Positions 60,620 to 64,000 of a DNA stretch of 64,000 nt are shown in pieces (position 1 is the stretch's first letter; each line of letters starts with the position of its first letter). The notes beneath the pieces are model-generated. The model worked only from the letters and a program-made list of their open reading frames with translations. It was not told where the DNA came from and did no database searches. Source of the stretch: Prochilodus magdalenae (Eukaryota > Chordata > Actinopteri > Characiformes > Prochilodontidae); assembly GCA_024036415.1 (NCBI GenBank), contig JAMWET010006545.1, forward strand, positions 1 through 64,000, written 5' to 3'. Made by a program: the position numbers and the translations under genes.

Positions 60620-63600
60620 GCTAAAGGACCTGCTCCTGGTCAGGTCATTTCAAGACAGGTAGCCAAAAAAGTGAACAGTACACAATGATGAGTAAAGCTT
60701 TGGTAAGTGCAATTCTCGGCAAGAAATCACACAAGTTGTGAATTTGTAATAATGGTTTATCTGTTTAAATGAGACCAAAATGGGTGAAAAAAATCTATAA
60801 AAATGTAAACAGAATCAAAACAAGGAGACAGCTTGTGATGACTGCTATCAGCAAATGAATGGATGAAGTTTAATAAACCTCCTACAAATGTCCTACTTTT
60901 GGTCGAAGCCAGGCACACTTTCAGTTGCAATTTAAAATAATTAAATAATGAAAGTTTAAAAATAAAATAAAAAAATAAACCGCAAGTAGCCTGCCATATC
61001 ATCATACTTCAAACAACTTTAGTGATAGCGCTAGAAAATTTTGCTGGGTTTTTTTTCTTAAGAAAATGAAAGAAATGAAAGATTGAAATATTTCAAATTA
61101 CTTAACTCTTAATTTCTCAACTCTTAAAATAATTATAAGAACAAATGGAATAAAATGTTCTTACATGTTTTCTTAATCTTGCAATAGGCTCGCCTTTTAC
61201 TGAGGCTGTAAGCGTTATCTAGGTAAACACAGAAATTGATTTCACGTTAGTTCTGTTATTGCATATAAGACCTACATATTTTTATACTTCATATAATTTT
61301 TGTATCTCTATATGGTAAACTGTAAAATACATGCCTAAATAATTAAGGTTTTCATAAGAGCATATTCAGAAATATCTCAATTTCTTAAAAGATTTTCTGA
61401 GGCATTTAAAAACATACTTATGAACTTCTTAGTGTTCGACTTAAAACCTTTCTGTGACTTCATCAACATAATTATTCAAGTACACTAAATAAAAATGTGT
61501 ACATGTAACTGAGCCACAACCCACTTTTAGTCTTTACTATGTTAAGTCTGTTGGTGCCAATGTTGCAACTCAGACCGCACAATCAACCACGAATGCTTTT
61601 GCAGCCCACAGAAACACTTAGGTGACCAGACGGTGTAATCACAAAAGATAAATATAACCACAAGCACAAATCAGCACAATGAGGCCTAATGTTCTACAGT
61701 GTGGGGAGCAGGTCAGGTGCACAGCAGGAAGAAGTACTACCAGATGATTAAATTTCATGTCTGTATGGTCTGCCTCATTCACTTTAGGGCAGGAAAAGAA
61801 AGACAGAAGCAGCAGCAAAAAACCAGGACAATACTAACATAAGCAACAGGGTACTGAATTATATGGACAAAGCGCACATGAACCCTCAAATCAAGAGCAT
61901 TAGTGCTCTGATTGTAGAGAGTTTGAGAGACTTGTTCAGCTCATGTCAACCCTGCGTTCACATGATAAAAGATTAATAAATTACTGAAGGCAATAAACAC
62001 ATTCTGATTAAGCTTTCTTTTACTCTGACTACTTAATTATGACTTTTGATATTGCAACTTAAAAAAAAAAACAAAAAAAAAAACACACCCATCCCCTCAG
62101 TGCTCCTGGAGAAGCTCTGGCCCCCAAATTCACAGACGCACATACCAAACGCAAACAGTACACTGCTAAACTCACTCCTTTCTTTTAATCTTTGTGGTCA
62201 CAGGACAAAATTCATACCGACCTACTGGGTCTGTAAAACAGCCCAATAAGCATATAGTGGTAGAGCTCATTGCACCTTCTCTCCTCCATGTGCAGCCTTA
62301 GAACTTATAAACTAGCAATTCAGCCGAGCACTTCAGGCTCTTCAAAAAGCTTAACACCCATTATGGGTTGTTTCAGCAGCACCTCACTAGTGACAAAGCT
62401 CACTAGTCACTGTGGTGTGGGATATGGAACGGTTTCTCCTCCACAAAACAGTACAACTTCCAAATAAGAGTTATTTTAAGCAATACATTTTATGATCTGT
62501 GCTGCTGAAAAATAAACAGGACTGTGAACAGTAATTTCCCAGTGGAACATCGCCTCAGAGCTATAGAAGGGTGGGGTCCGAAAGACAAGACAGCAGCTGC
62601 GCACATGCGCACATACACACATATATACACTCATGCCGTCCAAGCCAGGAGTCCATCACTGCCATGGGCTAAAAGGCTGGGCAATGAAATTAGCTGGAGT
62701 GACAGTTTGGAGCAGGCCCTCTTGCTCTTGCACAAAAGCAATCTCCCCAATGGAGCCCATCAATATTCCTTAAGTCCATCGAGCATGACAGGGAGCCAGA
62801 GTGCAGGGAAATGTAATCAAGGAGATGGGCAGAGAAAACAGCAGCATGAAACCAAAATGGATGCACTAGAAACAGTTAGGAAGTCATCTGAAAATGGAAG
62901 GTGATCAGGATGGTACATATGGCTGCAGGGGCAGTTGATATGTGAGCACTTGACTGTGCTATTAGAAGGCCAAGTGTCTTAAGCACAAGAGAACATGATA
63001 TAAGACCATTTACATTAACAAATGCTTAAATACACAATGCATACTTTACTGAATTCATCCATTTGTAAAGGTAATCATGTGTGTGACACATTTATATAGA
63101 GTATATGTACCACATTTACAAAACATGTATTTTTATCCTAATATCAAGACTACACAACTGTAGACATCCTGCTAGAACTGCTACATTTTCTTGACTGTGT
63201 AATACTTTTACACTGTACTGTTAAAAAGTATATACTTTCAGTATATACTTTAGTCTTGTTGCAATCCAAACATCTATAAAAGTTCAGTTTTAAAAGTTTT
63301 TTTTATATATATATATATCATACATTTCTATTGCTCCTAAGGCTTTTACCACAATTACAAATATAACCGCACCACGGTAATACCACAATGCTGAAGGAAT
63401 AAAGGCATAATTGAACAGAAACAGTCTAGACCAGTGCAGAGAGACTCAGTCCTCAGTGACTCAATGAAGGAACAGCCAAAGGCAAAACCACACTCCCCAT
63501 CACATCTCCAGCTATACTGTATGGAGAGGTCTGGCAGTGATTTCTTGCTGCCTGAATATTATCGTTAAAGTTATGAGACAAATCTGTGAGGTTAATTTAC

Positions 63601-64000
63601 TTTGCATGTTTTAAGTGACATGTGGTAATAAAATCAGGAAAGTTGCATATGACAATATACAGCAAGAAACTGTTCATTTAGTCCTGACGCAGGCAGTCAT
63701 TTTAGATGGAAAGCAGCACCGCCTGGCTCACAGCACTCTGTGATTGGCAGCTTTAGCCCTGAGCTTTGCCCCCCTGGCCTCCCAGGAGTCCAGCAGGGGT
63801 TCTGGCCAGCCTGAGAGAGTGACAGCCTGGAAATACAGCAAGCAGGGTGGCAGCAGTGCCAACACACGCAGAGGGCAGATCAGGCACCTCACTCGCTTTG
63901 ACTGAGAGACAGGCGCTGCGCCGTCCGAGGAGGCTGCAGATGTACAGAGTTAATCCTTATGAAAACAATAGGGGAGGAAAGGGAAAGGCATATAAAAGAG
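60620..64000. other. region upstream of the first recognised mast2 exon
   Basis: No exon homologous to the longer mammalian MAST2 N-terminus was found. The last 300 bp (63,690-63,950) is GC-richer and on the minus strand carries a CCAATCACAG box, so a promoter could lie there, unproven. A short TA run is at 63,303-63,319. Confidence 0.4.

Noticed and set aside
62524..62904. 126-codon plus-strand open frame
   Set aside because: No recognisable motif, biased by a short repeat, no splice context; consistent with chance.

Overview
The window is vertebrate genomic DNA, almost certainly from a teleost fish. It has GT-AG introns, long dinucleotide tracts and decayed DNA transposons of fish type (Tc1/mariner, hAT). 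Several repeats resemble families I remember from ostariophysan fish (characins, catfish), but I could not search for them, so placement below teleost is a guess.

One protein-coding gene dominates: mast2, microtubule-associated serine/threonine kinase 2, on the minus strand. It runs from a first coding exon near 60.6 kb to a stop at 11,209. I placed 26 exons by hand. Every internal junction uses GT-AG and every codon phase matches. The joined coding sequence from the 49.6 kb start is 5,436 nt (1,811 codons plus stop) with no internal stop. In order the protein has a basic/serine-rich N-terminus, the MAST pre-kinase domain (DUF1908), an AGC-type kinase, a serine-rich linker, a PDZ domain and a long disordered tail encoded by one large last exon. 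The paralogue call rests on linker motifs shared with vertebrate MAST2 and not with MAST1 or MAST3.

The 5' end is complex. A MAST1-like first exon lies at 49,536-49,609. A separate route uses a short first exon at 60,587-60,619 and a 32-nt exon at 58,071-58,102 that encodes the KELSLPRRGS motif. Both enter the common exon at 38,657-38,748 in the same phase. A proline-rich candidate first exon at 53,007-53,157 fits only the next exon by phase. An internal TATA-like element sits near 24.5 kb. Longer N-terminal exons may lie beyond 64 kb.

Layout: 1-11,208 is downstream and 3' UTR sequence with a degenerate minisatellite, a 0.6-kb TG array, two Tc1 transposase relics, a palindromic MITE-like element and a CpG-richer patch. 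11,209-25,505 holds the dense exons for kinase, PDZ and tail. 25,506-58,070 is mostly introns with microsatellites, a deleted Tc1 element with intact inverted repeats (43.7-44.2 kb) and an hAT relic with ~90% identical direct repeats (45-47.3 kb). 58,103-64,000 is first intron and upstream sequence. I saw no second protein-coding gene, RNA gene or CRISPR array, and no new biological system. The interest lies in alternative transcript structure and the mobile-element relics.
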